DNA of 64,000 nt from Runella slithyformis DSM 19594 (GCF_000218895.1 NC_015703.1:2989001-3053000); one strand, 5' to 3'. Shown: positions 26,053-35,868, numbered from the stretch's first letter. Notes: generated by a model from the sequence alone, not told the origin. Made by a program: numbers and translations.

Positions 26053-26796
26053 TCACGGCCTTTCCGTAAGCAAACTCGCTGAAAGCGCATCCAAATACAG
26101 GTGGCAGTCGGGGTGCCGTTGCAGGATACTTGCCGGGTAAAGATTGCTGACCTCATGTTCCAAACAGTCTTTCACGGCCTGCGCTTTTCTTAGATCAGGA
26201 ACGGAACAGATAATGTGCGCGGTTTTCATGATCTGTTTTACTGACATACTGATGGCCTGTTTGGGGACCTCGTCCATCGTTGCAAACCATCCTTCATTCA
26301 TCTGCTGACGGCGGCAGGGTTCGTCGAGATTCACGACGATGTATGGATTTTTCGTATCAAAATCGGCCGGAGGGTCGTTGAAAGCCAGGTGGCCGTTTTC
26401 ACCGATACCGACCAAGGCCACGTCGATGGGAAACTGTCGGATCAAAGCTCCGAGGCGTACACACTCTTCTTCGGGATTGCCTTCACCGTCAATCAGATAA
26501 CTCGCTTTCAGCGGCGGGACCTGCTCCAAAAAGCGTTCTTTCAGGTATTTCCGAAAACTCGCCGGGTGCGAAAGCGGCAGGCCGATGTACTCGTCAAGGT
26601 GAAACATCGTGACCTTGCTCCAATCAATGTTTTTGTCGGCGATAAGTGCCTGTAACGTGCCGAATTGGCTCGCGCCGGTCGCTAAAATAACGTTGGCAAA
26701 GCCTTTTTCGGCAATAGCGCTGCGAATCAATGCGGCGGCTTTTTGTCCTGAGATTCTACCCAATTCGGTGGGGTTTTTAGAGATATGGATATTCAT
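26053..26796 (-). CDS. nagB: Glucosamine-6-phosphate deaminase-like protein (NagB family)
   Basis: Isomerising deaminase that converts glucosamine 6-phosphate to fructose 6-phosphate and ammonia. The 247 residues include TGASQFGTL (phosphate loop, 40-48), MFHLDEY with Asp68, and the GIGENGHLAFNDP signature (130-142) with His136. Some relatives act on galactosamine 6-phosphate or are 6-phosphogluconolactonases, but HLDEY and GENGHLAFND favour a deaminase. A GH109-like enzyme lies upstream on the same strand, which suggests use of N-acetylhexosamines. No NagA deacetylase is present here. Confidence 0.88.
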   Translation of the reverse strand: MNIHISKNPTELGRISGQKAAALIRSAIAEKGFANVILATGASQFGTLQALIADKNIDWSKVTMFHLDEYIGLPLSHPASFRKYLKERFLEQVPPLKASYLIDGEGNPEEECVRLGALIRQFPIDVALVGIGENGHLAFNDPPADFDTKNPYIVVNLDEPCRRQQMNEGWFATMDEVPKQAISMSVKQIMKTAHIICSVPDLRKAQAVKDCLEHEVSNLYPASILQRHPDCHLYLDALSASLLTERP

Positions 26797-26838
26797 TGGT
26801 GTTTTTTGTGGAAAGGTGAATAGTGATTAATTTTCCCC

Positions 26839-26958
26839 GCAGCCGCGGACGGTCACAGATTCCTGCAGATTAGTTTTCGCAGATAAACGCTGAAGTAAAA
26901 TCTGCGGGAATTTGCGGAAGGCGGCATCTATAGAAAAATCAGCGTCTATCTGCGGGAA
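26839..26958. repeat. CGCAGAT-type degenerate inverted repeat
   Basis: The spacer between the deaminase and the GH109-like gene consists of scattered CGCAGAT/ATCTGCG units. CGCAGATAAACGCTGA (26878-26893) and TCAGCGTCTATCTGCG (26939-26954) are inverted repeats with one mismatch in 16. Left of them are further direct units (CACAGATT, GCAGATT). Similar organisation to the two heptamer regions. Confidence 0.65.
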
Positions 26959-26961
26959 AGG

Positions 26962-28404
26962 TTATAGCGAACGCTCTTTGATTTTTGTATTACCACCTTT
27001 ATTCATGGAAATATCAACGGGCGCGTTGGTCTTCCAGGCACCGCCGGTGAAATCGGGCACGTCGATGGAGGCAGAGCGATTGGCCACCGACCATTCACTC
27101 AGCGGCGCAATGGCGCTCCACGAAGCCGCATCGTAGACGTCCTGATCGAGCGGCAGGCCGTTGCGGAGGCAGTCAATGAGCCGCCAATCCATCAAAAAGT
27201 CCATACCGCCGTGACCGCCGACCTTTTTGGCCAATTCACCGATACGTTTGATGATCTCGGGCTGATATTTCTCTTCCAGTTTTTTGTATTCTTCTTCCGA
27301 CACCCAATCATGTCCTGTGGAGATCTTTCCGGGCAGCGGATATTTGAGGGCCGTGGCCTTGGTGCCGCTCACCAAATGAATGCGCGAATACGGTCGCGGC
27401 GACGATACATCGTGCTGCACCATGATCGTTTTGCCCTTTTGGGTACGAATCGTGGTCGTGTTCATATTGCCGCGAAACGACGCGTTGGCAAACTGTTTGA
27501 AATCGGCATCCGTCGAGGCCAAGGCGTGTGCCCTTTGTGCCAGCATAAAATCATTGCTTGCCATAGAGACCAGATACTCCATTTTATCGCCGCGATTGAT
27601 GTTCAGGATCTGGCACACCGGGCCCAAGCCGTGGGTTGGGTAGAGGTTGCCGTTGCGTTGGTTCTCTTTGAGTCGCCAGAGGTCGTAGCGTTTGCTTTTG
27701 TCGAAAAACGAATCGTAAATGTCGTGAATGTACGCGCCTTCCACGTGCACCACTTCGCCGAAAAACCCCTGACGGGCCATATTGAGCGTGAGCAGTTCGA
27801 AGAAATCATAACAGCAGTTTTCGAGCATCATGCAGTGTTTGCGGGTCCGCTCAGACGTCTCGACCAGTTTCCAGCAGTCTTCCAACGTGGTGGCGGCGGG
27901 AATCTCAACGGCCACGTGCTTCCCCTGCTCCATGGCGTAGAGGGCCATGGGTGCGTGGAGGTTCCACGGCGTACAGATGTAGATGAGGTCAAGGTCGTCG
28001 CGCTCGCAGAGTTTTTTCCATTCGTTTTCGGAGCCGGTGTAGACCGTTGGGTGGTGCGGTGTGCCTTCCAACTGCTTTTGGGCAGCCTGCGCTTTTTCGG
28101 GGCGAATATCACACAGGGCTTTTACTTCCACATTTTCGAGGTACACAATGCGGTTGAGTGCCCCCGATCCGCGATTGCCCAGCCCGATGTACCCGATCCT
28201 GACGGTGTCGATCTTGGGCGCGCCGTACCCGCTCATGTTGAAGGTTGGGGAATGGGGTTGGAGCGCCTGTTGTTGAATGTGATGTAATGAAGAATAAGGC
28301 TTTGTTGCGGTGCAGGATTGGGTCACTCCCGCCGAGAGCAGCCCGAGGCCCACGGTGCCCGTGAGTTTTAAAAAATCGCGACGTTCATCTGATGATTCTT
28401 TCAT
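26962..28404 (-). CDS. Tat-exported Gfo/Idh/MocA protein, GH109-like (alpha-N-acetylgalactosaminidase)
   Basis: GH109 enzymes use a tightly bound NAD to cleave alpha-linked N-acetylgalactosamine. The 480-residue protein begins with a twin-arginine signal (RRDFLKLTGTVGLG, residues 8-21) and possibly a lipid cysteine at 31. The NAD-binding GYIGLGNRGSG is near 72-82, and the C-terminal domain has the family segments ENCCYDFFELLTLNMARQGF, NGNLYPTHGLGPV and NINRGDKMEYL. These closely resemble characterised GH109 proteins. The neighbouring deaminase fits hexosamine use. Some GH109 members may have other substrates. Confidence 0.88.
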   Translation of the reverse strand: MKESSDERRDFLKLTGTVGLGLLSAGVTQSCTATKPYSSLHHIQQQALQPHSPTFNMSGYGAPKIDTVRIGYIGLGNRGSGALNRIVYLENVEVKALCDIRPEKAQAAQKQLEGTPHHPTVYTGSENEWKKLCERDDLDLIYICTPWNLHAPMALYAMEQGKHVAVEIPAATTLEDCWKLVETSERTRKHCMMLENCCYDFFELLTLNMARQGFFGEVVHVEGAYIHDIYDSFFDKSKRYDLWRLKENQRNGNLYPTHGLGPVCQILNINRGDKMEYLVSMASNDFMLAQRAHALASTDADFKQFANASFRGNMNTTTIRTQKGKTIMVQHDVSSPRPYSRIHLVSGTKATALKYPLPGKISTGHDWVSEEEYKKLEEKYQPEIIKRIGELAKKVGGHGGMDFLMDWRLIDCLRNGLPLDQDVYDAASWSAIAPLSEWSVANRSASIDVPDFTGGAWKTNAPVDISMNKGGNTKIKERSL

Positions 28405-28533
28405 AGCAAACAGCAGGTTTAGGTATATAGGGATCAGCCATAAGGATTTCGATCATCACGCTACCCGGGGCTTTCTCCCTGTTCTTAAGAGCGAAGGAGT
28501 GATAAGTATTACTCATAAGTGCGATATTTTGGC

Positions 28534-28541
28534 TATTTTTG
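28534..28541 (+). promoter_or_regulatory. mutS: Possible -7 element of the mutS promoter
   Basis: TATTTTTG matches TAnnTTTG and lies 28 bases before the mutS start codon. No clear -33 TTG is present at the usual distance, so the call is tentative. Confidence 0.3.
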
Positions 28542-28568
28542 TCCATTATTATTTACTGAAATTGACGC

Positions 28569-31274
28569 ATGGCTCGTACCGGAAAAACCACCACTGAACC
28601 GCTTAAACCGAAAGAAACCCCGCTTAATCGCCAATATAATCAAATAAAATCACGCTATCCGGGAGCCATGCTGCTTTTTAGGGTGGGCGATTTTTACGAA
28701 ACCTTCGGTGAAGACGCCATCCGCGCCAGCCGAATTTTAGGCATCGTGCTCACGCGTCGCAACAACGGCGGGGCACAGGAAGAATTGGCGGGTTTTCCGC
28801 ATCACTCGTTGGATACGTACCTGCCCAAGCTCGTGCGGGCGGGAGAGCGCGTGGCCATTTGTGACCAGTTGGAAGACCCTGCCGTGGCGAAAGGCATCGT
28901 GCGTCGCGGAGTGACGGAATTGGTCACACCCGGCGTGTCGTTTAACGATAATGTACTGGATACCCGACGGAACAACTATTTGGCGTCGGTTCATTTCGGC
29001 AAACAAAATACCTACGGCATTGCCTTTCTGGATATTTCAACGGGAGAGTTTCTGACCACCCAAGGAACCAAAGAATACATCGAAAAGCTGCTCCAGAGTT
29101 TTGCGCCGTCGGAGGTGTTGTACTGTAAAAAACACCGTCAGGAATTCGGCGAACTGTTTGGGGATAAATTTCATACCTTCTGCCTCGAAGATTGGGCGTA
29201 TACGCACGAGTTTGGGTATGAGATTCTCATCAAGCATTTTCAAACCACGTCTCTCAAAGGATTTGGGGTGGAAACGCTTACCGATGGGATCATTGCCGCC
29301 GGCGTCATCCTGCGGTACCTGTCTGATACCGAGCACAAAGATGTGAAGCACATCACGCGCCTGACGCGCCTCGACGAAGAAAAATACGTGTGGCTCGACC
29401 GCTTTACCATTCGCAACCTGGAGCTGGTCTATCCGCAACAGGAAGGCGGCGTGCCGTTGATTCAGATACTGGACCAAACCGTGACGCCCATGGGTGCGCG
29501 CCTGCTGCGGAAGTGGCTGGTGCTGCCGCTGAAAGACAAAGCGCCCATCGAAGAGCGTCTGCAAACGGTTGAGTTTTTTCTCCAAAACGAAGAATTATTG
29601 GACGAGATCACCCTGCACCTCAAGCAGATCGGTGACTTGGAGCGCCTTATCTCAAAAGTGGCGGTTCGGCGCATCAATCCGCGAGAACTGCTGCAACTGA
29701 AGAAGTCGTTGAGCCACATCGCGCCGGTGAAAGAATTGCTGCAAAAAGCATGGAGCGATGAAGCAAAAGGGAAAGGGGCACCGGACAGTAACGAATCCGA
29801 AACTCCGGCTTCCGTTTCTCCGTCTTCCTCGCTGACACCCTTACGCAAATATGCCGACCAACTCAATCCGTGTGAATTTCTGTTGGAAAAAATCGAAACC
29901 GAGCTCCGCGAAGACCCGCCCGTGGTGACCAATCAGGGCGGCATGATCAAGAGCGGGATTGATGCCGATCTGGACGTGCTGCACAAACTGGCGTTTTCGG
30001 GCAAAGATTATCTGATTCAGATTCAAAACCGTGAGATCGAACGGACGGGCATTACGTCGCTCAAGATCGCATACAACAAGGTGTTTGGTTACTACCTCGA
30101 AGTGACGAACTCCCACAAGAATCGCGTGCCGGCCGAATGGATACGGAAACAAACCCTCGTCAATGCCGAGCGTTACATTACGCCCGAACTGAAAGAATAC
30201 GAAGACAAAATTCTGAGTGCGGAAGATAAGATCTTTGCCATCGAACAGCGCATTTTCAACGACTTGGTCATGACGGCCAACGATTATGTGGCGGCGGTGC
30301 AGCAGGATGCCCGCGTGGTATCGGTGCTGGATGCGTTGGCATCGTTTGCGCGGGTAGCGCGTAAAAACAATTACAACAAGCCAAAAATCACGGAAGATAA
30401 ATCGCTGAAGATCAAAGAAGGCCGCCATGCCGTAATCGAACAGCAACTGCCGTTGGGGGAAAGTTATGTGCCTAATGACCTGTACCTGGATGATGAAACC
30501 CAACAGATCATTATCATCACCGGCCCCAACATGGCGGGAAAATCGGCACTGCTGCGCCAAACCGCGCTCATCGTGCTGATGGCCCAAATGGGCAGCTTCG
30601 TGCCCGCCGCCGAGGCCGAGATCGGGCTGGTGGACAAGATATTTACCCGCGTGGGGGCCTCCGACAACCTGAGTCGCGGAGAGAGTACTTTCATGGTCGA
30701 AATGACCGAAACGGCAAGTATTCTTAACAACCTCAGCGAGCGCAGCCTCGTGCTGATGGACGAGATCGGGCGCGGAACGAGTACCTACGACGGCGTCAGC
30801 ATCGCGTGGAGCATTGCGGAGTTTCTGCACAATCACCCGCGCCACCGCGCCAAGACGCTGTTTGCGACGCACTACCACGAATTGAATCAATTGGCCGACG
30901 ATTTTCCGCGCATCAAAAACTTTAACGTAGCCGTGAAGGAAGTGGGCAATAAAGTGATCTTTTTGCGGAAATTGAAAGAAGGAGGCAGCGAGCACAGCTT
31001 CGGGATCCACGTGGCGCAGATGGCCGGTATGCCGCAGGAGATCGTGCTGCGTTCCAACGACATTCTGCACAGTCTCGAAAAGAGTCATCAGCGGCAGGAA
31101 ACCACCAAAGCGGTGAAGGAAATGCCCAAGGTAAATTACCAAATGACGCTGTTTGAGCCGCAGGACCCCCGAATCGAAGAACTCAAGGCCAAGCTCAAAG
31201 CCTTGGATATCAACACCCTCTCGCCGATTGAGGCCTTACTGAAGCTGAACGAATTGCGGCGATTGGTGGAGTAA
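28569..31274 (+). CDS. mutS: DNA mismatch repair protein MutS
   Basis: MutS recognises mismatches and small loops and recruits MutL. The 901 residues contain the mismatch-contacting Phe-x-Glu in GDFYETFGED near 38-47, connector and lever domains, the Walker A GPNMAGKS at 652-659, the Walker B VLMDEIGRGTSTYDG and the FATHYHEL motif. An unusual Ser/Pro-rich segment of about 30 residues (about 397-426) sits within the lever region and looks like a disordered insertion. The gene is alone, with an LRR gene 35 bases downstream. Confidence 0.97.
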   Translation: MARTGKTTTEPLKPKETPLNRQYNQIKSRYPGAMLLFRVGDFYETFGEDAIRASRILGIVLTRRNNGGAQEELAGFPHHSLDTYLPKLVRAGERVAICDQLEDPAVAKGIVRRGVTELVTPGVSFNDNVLDTRRNNYLASVHFGKQNTYGIAFLDISTGEFLTTQGTKEYIEKLLQSFAPSEVLYCKKHRQEFGELFGDKFHTFCLEDWAYTHEFGYEILIKHFQTTSLKGFGVETLTDGIIAAGVILRYLSDTEHKDVKHITRLTRLDEEKYVWLDRFTIRNLELVYPQQEGGVPLIQILDQTVTPMGARLLRKWLVLPLKDKAPIEERLQTVEFFLQNEELLDEITLHLKQIGDLERLISKVAVRRINPRELLQLKKSLSHIAPVKELLQKAWSDEAKGKGAPDSNESETPASVSPSSSLTPLRKYADQLNPCEFLLEKIETELREDPPVVTNQGGMIKSGIDADLDVLHKLAFSGKDYLIQIQNREIERTGITSLKIAYNKVFGYYLEVTNSHKNRVPAEWIRKQTLVNAERYITPELKEYEDKILSAEDKIFAIEQRIFNDLVMTANDYVAAVQQDARVVSVLDALASFARVARKNNYNKPKITEDKSLKIKEGRHAVIEQQLPLGESYVPNDLYLDDETQQIIIITGPNMAGKSALLRQTALIVLMAQMGSFVPAAEAEIGLVDKIFTRVGASDNLSRGESTFMVEMTETASILNNLSERSLVLMDEIGRGTSTYDGVSIAWSIAEFLHNHPRHRAKTLFATHYHELNQLADDFPRIKNFNVAVKEVGNKVIFLRKLKEGGSEHSFGIHVAQMAGMPQEIVLRSNDILHSLEKSHQRQETTKAVKEMPKVNYQMTLFEPQDPRIEELKAKLKALDINTLSPIEALLKLNELRRLVE

Positions 31275-31309
31275 GAATTTTAGTGCAATCGAATTAACAG
31301 CTTTTAAGA

Positions 31310-34261
31310 ATGAACTCCTTCCCTCGTTATCGCTATGCATTGCTGCTGCTTTGGACGGTCCTTATCACCCAACGCCTACAAGCCCAAAATGGGCAGAATC
31401 CGTATCGTACATTCTCAGGATACCAAGGGTATATGTATGGAACTGCCAAGGCTGAAATAAAAGCCGGTCGGCCCGTTAAAAGCCTGATTTTAAACGATTA
31501 TGACAAAAGTTGGCTTGATTCACTTGGACAGTTCAAAGAGTTGGAAAGGGTATCACTTACGCTTTCAAATGTGACTGTTTTTCAGCTGTCGGCGGTCTTT
31601 GAACAACTTGCCCGTGTGCCGACGCTAAGCACGCTGACTTTACACCGATATGTAGTCAAATCGCAGGATACGGTGATCATTCCTCGGAGTTTCGCCAAGT
31701 TAAATACCTTGGAAAATCTTAGCATTCAAACGAATGAAGGGGTGGATCTCAGTGCTGTTTGGGAAGCATTGCCACAATTTGAGCGACTAAAGGTGCTGGA
31801 AGTGGAATTTTCTCAAAAACAGGTTGGTTTTCCGGCAGGCTTGCGGAAATGTAAGAATCTGAAATCACTGACTGTTACCATGCCGGCAGGAATGTCCTTG
31901 CCGGCGGAGATCGGAGAACTCAAATCGCTCGACTATTTAACCCTTCAGGGAAAGTATCATGAAAATGGGGCTAAGCCCTTGATCGACCCCCAATTTTTGC
32001 CCGGGTTTACCTCTTTGAAGGGGTTGGTGGTCAGCAGTTTTAGAATTCAGGGAACTGATTTGAAGGGCTTGGGTGAATCACTTCAATCAATTGGCTTATA
32101 CTATTGTACCATTTCTGAGCCGGATGAATTAATAAAGTCCCTGAATCGTTGCAGGATCTTAGCGTCATTTCGCCTTCAAAATCTTACCTTATCTCCTTTC
32201 TCGGCAGCGGCAAAGCTGGAATTGCCAAACCTGAAAGAATTGTTTTTTTCTGATTTATACGAAGATTCGCTGCGCAAGAAACCCATCGCGGGAGTGCCGG
32301 ACTTTTCCGCCTCTACCCAATTGAAAGTACTTCACCTTGAAAGAGTGTTGGGAGAATCGTTACCCAAAGGCTTAGACCAACTGACGGAACTGGAAACGCT
32401 TCATCTGGCGGGAAATCAACTCACACAATTGCCTGATTTGGGCAGAATGACAAAGCTTAGGATGATTGTCGTCAATAATAATCAACTGAAAGAGTTGCCC
32501 AAGGGGATAGCCAAAGCCCAAAAGCTTAGGGGCCTGAATGCGGCCAATAACCAATTGAGTGAGTTGCCGCCGGGGCTGTTTAATGCGTCTGAATTAGAAT
32601 TTGTCTTTTTGGCCAATAACCATTTAGAAAAGCTGCCGGCAGATTTTTCAAAACTCCAAAAACTAAAGGACCTCAATATAAGCGGCAATCAATTGACCGA
32701 ATTGCCCAAAAATATCGGAAGCGGCGGCAACCTGCAAAATCTGCAACTAAGCAATAACGAATTGACCGCACTGCCTAATTCCATCGGTCAGTTGAAACGT
32801 CTCAAGTCTCTGGATGTTTCGCATAATCCACTGACCCAACTTCCTGAAAGCTTGAGCGATTGCGATAGCCTCGAACGACTGGTGCTGTCGAATTGCCGTT
32901 TGGAAACCCTGCCGAATTCACTGGGAAAATTACAGCACCTGAATTTCCTGAACCTTGCCGACGCTGACATGGTATATGTCAATCGAACTTCCATGGAAGG
33001 AAGGGTAGAACAACTGCCCGCCAAAAACCACAACCAACTTCGGTCGTTGCCGGCGTCGCTGGCCCATTGCCGTAAATTGGTCAACCTTGAACTTTCCCGT
33101 AACAAATATTGGGAGGAAAAAGACCTGTGGCCCGTGATTCAACAACTCCGTATACCGCAGGGAACCGTCAACCTGGCGGAGTGTAATCTGAGCGCCGTGC
33201 CGATGACGGGTTGGTTGGATACGCAGATACAAAATCTGTACCTGGTTAAAAATGAACTGACGCAATTCCCGACCGAATGGTATAAGGCCAAAGGCATCAA
33301 ATCCATTGTGTTGTTCCAAAATAAATTAACACCGCCCGCCATGAATCAGGAATTTCGTTCCTTTGAAGAGCGCCTGCTGCTGGGTGAAGAAATGGGGGTA
33401 GATGTTCCTAAGCCTTTTCCGAAAACAAAGGAAATGGCGCGGGCGTACTTGAATCAGGCGGGGAAAAAGGTGAATACGGGCGATATTCCGCGCTTTGTGG
33501 AATACATGAAAGAAGTCCAGCGGATAGATTCAACCGAAGGGAAATATGCCATTGAGCTTTGGTCGCGGTTCTATTTTCATACCCATCAATACCGCCGCGC
33601 CATCGACAGCATGAATGTGGTCATCAATCGGTATTTTAACTACGAAAAAGAGCGGCCCAAAAGGGAGGGACAGCCGCAGCAGCGAGGGCTGCCCGTTGCA
33701 TTGTATGTTGACCTTCGCGGACAATCCAAGTGGAAATTGGGGGATTCGTTGGGAGCCATCAAAGACTACGAGCTGCTGGTGAACGACTATAAGCTTTTTG
33801 CGCCCAACCTGTGGGGTCGCCTCGGCGTGTGGTACAAGCGCTATCGCCCTACCACCGGGAAAAGCGGTGCGGCGTTTGACAAAGCCATCAATATGTACGA
33901 AGCCGTTCAGAATCAGCCGCCTATGGTACAGCTCAGCGCAGCCGAGGTCTATTTCATGAATGACCAAGCGGATAAAGCCTACGAATACCTGTTTGGATTG
34001 GACCGGACCAAATTCAAACCCGAAGAAAACCGTTTGGCCGATTATCTGCTGTTGGCCGCACAGGTGGCCCAAAAACAGGCAGGCGAAGAGGAAGTGGAAA
34101 CCTTTGAAAAACGCCTGAAATCAGACAAACTGAAAATACAGGGCTGGAGTTATCAACTCTTTGAGGAGGCACTGAACAGTTTGGACTACCCCACCGAGCA
34201 AAAAGCCCTCCTCCGCCGCCTGACCGCTTCGCTGAAAGCGCAAAGTGTTTTGGTGGATTGA
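31310..34261 (+). CDS. Secreted leucine-rich repeat protein with helical C-terminus
   Basis: A signal peptide (cleavage after QAQ, near residue 26) precedes about 300 residues with degenerate repeats. A regular LRR array then spans about 345-640, each unit of 21-23 residues in the form LxxLxLxxNxLxxLP. Residues 700-983 are helical with TPR-like pairs (YRRAIDSMNVVINRYF, SLGAIKDYELLVND). No enzyme motif or membrane anchor is visible and no C-terminal sorting domain is seen. Probably a periplasmic or surface protein for protein interactions. It may be co-transcribed with mutS, though the functions look unrelated. Confidence 0.8.
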   Translation: MNSFPRYRYALLLLWTVLITQRLQAQNGQNPYRTFSGYQGYMYGTAKAEIKAGRPVKSLILNDYDKSWLDSLGQFKELERVSLTLSNVTVFQLSAVFEQLARVPTLSTLTLHRYVVKSQDTVIIPRSFAKLNTLENLSIQTNEGVDLSAVWEALPQFERLKVLEVEFSQKQVGFPAGLRKCKNLKSLTVTMPAGMSLPAEIGELKSLDYLTLQGKYHENGAKPLIDPQFLPGFTSLKGLVVSSFRIQGTDLKGLGESLQSIGLYYCTISEPDELIKSLNRCRILASFRLQNLTLSPFSAAAKLELPNLKELFFSDLYEDSLRKKPIAGVPDFSASTQLKVLHLERVLGESLPKGLDQLTELETLHLAGNQLTQLPDLGRMTKLRMIVVNNNQLKELPKGIAKAQKLRGLNAANNQLSELPPGLFNASELEFVFLANNHLEKLPADFSKLQKLKDLNISGNQLTELPKNIGSGGNLQNLQLSNNELTALPNSIGQLKRLKSLDVSHNPLTQLPESLSDCDSLERLVLSNCRLETLPNSLGKLQHLNFLNLADADMVYVNRTSMEGRVEQLPAKNHNQLRSLPASLAHCRKLVNLELSRNKYWEEKDLWPVIQQLRIPQGTVNLAECNLSAVPMTGWLDTQIQNLYLVKNELTQFPTEWYKAKGIKSIVLFQNKLTPPAMNQEFRSFEERLLLGEEMGVDVPKPFPKTKEMARAYLNQAGKKVNTGDIPRFVEYMKEVQRIDSTEGKYAIELWSRFYFHTHQYRRAIDSMNVVINRYFNYEKERPKREGQPQQRGLPVALYVDLRGQSKWKLGDSLGAIKDYELLVNDYKLFAPNLWGRLGVWYKRYRPTTGKSGAAFDKAINMYEAVQNQPPMVQLSAAEVYFMNDQADKAYEYLFGLDRTKFKPEENRLADYLLLAAQVAQKQAGEEEVETFEKRLKSDKLKIQGWSYQLFEEALNSLDYPTEQKALLRRLTASLKAQSVLVD

Positions 34262-34267
34262 TGAATT

Positions 34268-34459
34268 TTACTTTTCTCCCTTCCGAAACCCATACGGGCA
34301 GTGCAGGCAGCCGTTTTTGCAGCAATAGCCTCGTTTGAGGTGGTAGGCAGCCGTGAATACCACGAAGCCGTTAGCATCGATATAATAGTCTTCTTTTTCC
34401 AAGCCATGGCGCTTAGGAGAAGGTTTTCGGCCAATAGGAGTAGTACGATGATCGCTCAA
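34268..34459 (-). CDS. DUF5522 small Cys-rich protein
   Basis: A 63-residue protein with KEDYYIDANGFVVFTAAYHL followed by KRGYCCKNGCLHCPYGF, the signature of DUF5522. Four cysteines (CC, GCLHC) suggest a metal site. The family is found across Bacteroidota and some eukaryotes with unknown function. It is convergent with the LRR gene with only 6 bases between stops. Confidence 0.85.
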   Translation of the reverse strand: MSDHRTTPIGRKPSPKRHGLEKEDYYIDANGFVVFTAAYHLKRGYCCKNGCLHCPYGFRKGEK

Positions 34460-34620
34460 AGCAATGAATGCATTTTGTCTGACGGGGAGTAAACCGGAAA
34501 GGGTACAAAATTGTTTGACGATCGAAAGGATTATACTGAAATAAAGTTAGGGTAAAAGTGAATAAATTATTGATATTCAAAAATATAAAAATAAGGAAGT
34601 ACCCTAAAATAGTGTAAGAC

Positions 34621-35868
34621 CTATGTCAGTTTAACCCCAAACAGCTCTTTGGAGCGAAGCCATACCCAGGTCACGATCACCATGGTCAATCCGCCGCCGA
34701 TCAGTACGGACGGCACAGTTCCGAATACTTTGGCAGCTACGCCCGATTCAAACGCCCCGATTTCATTGGACGAACTGATAAAAACGCTGTTGACAGAAAG
34801 GACTCGCCCGCGCATATGGTCGGGCGGAACTACCTGTAAGATGGTCTGACGGATCACCACGCTGATAGCGTCAAACGCCCCGGTCAGGAAAAGCATCAGG
34901 ACCGACAGCCAGAAGTTGGTCGAGATTGCGAAGATCAAGGTAGCCAGACCGAAACCTGCCACCGCAATAAGCATATTGCGCCAGGCGTGACGGGTAGGCG
35001 CAAAATAGGCTGTAGAAAAAATGGTCAGGACCGCTCCTACGGAAGGGGCCGCCCGCATGATACCAAGCCCCTGGGCTCCCACCTTCAGAATATCTTCGGC
35101 AAAAACGGGCAGAATGGCAATGACCCCGCCAAAAAGCACCGCTGCCAGATCAAGAGACGTGGCATAAAACAGAATCTTCTTTTCGTATACGAACTTAATG
35201 CCTTCCTTGATGCTTTGCCATACATTGGTCTGAGGGTCGGCAATTTCCGGAATGGGTTTTTTGGAAATCATCGCCAACAATAGTTGACTCGCCGCAAACA
35301 AACCGACCACCACCCACAGGGTATTGATCAGCCCAAAATAAGCGTATAAAAAACCCGCAATTCCCGGGCCGGCAATGGCTCCTGTTTGCCAAAATGTACT
35401 GCTCCAGGTGGCGGCGTTGGAATATACCTCGCGCGGCGTCAAAAAGGCTTTCATGGAAGAAGAAGCCGGCGAATAAAACCCTTTGGCAAAGCCGATGGCG
35501 GCCAGAATACCGTAGACCGTCAGGAGCAAAGACGTGGTTGAATACTCCGCGCGGTGCGTCGGATACATCACCCAGATCAACGCCAGCGAGCAGCACAGGA
35601 TCACGCTTTGACTGATTTGCATGATGGTGCGTTTGTCTTTTCGGTCGGCGTAGTGCCCTCCGAATAACGCAATGGAAATATACGGCAGGGCCTCGGCCAA
35701 ACCGATAAAGCCCAGCGAAAGCGGGTCGTGGGTGAGTTTATAGAGTTCATAGCCGATCACTACCTCCTGAATCATGATGGCAGCCGTGATCATGCTGTTG
35801 GCCGAGATCAGACGGACAAACTCGGGATACCGCAGCGCGGCGTAGGGGTCGTTGGTGGTCGTTTTCAA
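34621..35868 (-). CDS. MFS transporter (EntS-like exporter group)
   Basis: A 415-residue major facilitator with about 12 membrane helices. The loop GGHYADRKDKR between helices 2 and 3 matches the MFS G-x-x-x-D-R/K signature. The overall pattern (ALRYPEFVRLISANSM at the start, GAFDAISVVIRQTILQVVPPDHMRGRVLS in the second half) is that of the enterobactin/macrolide exporter group. The substrate is unknown. It stands alone upstream of the PUL regulator, on the same strand. Confidence 0.9.
   Translation of the reverse strand: MKTTTNDPYAALRYPEFVRLISANSMITAAIMIQEVVIGYELYKLTHDPLSLGFIGLAEALPYISIALFGGHYADRKDKRTIMQISQSVILCCSLALIWVMYPTHRAEYSTTSLLLTVYGILAAIGFAKGFYSPASSSMKAFLTPREVYSNAATWSSTFWQTGAIAGPGIAGFLYAYFGLINTLWVVVGLFAASQLLLAMISKKPIPEIADPQTNVWQSIKEGIKFVYEKKILFYATSLDLAAVLFGGVIAILPVFAEDILKVGAQGLGIMRAAPSVGAVLTIFSTAYFAPTRHAWRNMLIAVAGFGLATLIFAISTNFWLSVLMLFLTGAFDAISVVIRQTILQVVPPDHMRGRVLSVNSVFISSSNEIGAFESGVAAKVFGTVPSVLIGGGLTMVIVTWVWLRSKELFGVKLT

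Noticed and set aside
27211-28287. 358-codon plus-strand frame opposite the GH109-like gene
   Set aside because: Antisense to a gene with clear family motifs; no signal peptide or motif of its own.
29841-31142. 433-codon frame antisense to mutS
   Set aside because: Overlaps the ATPase domain of MutS exactly; composition is that of a reverse-complement shadow and no family is recognised.
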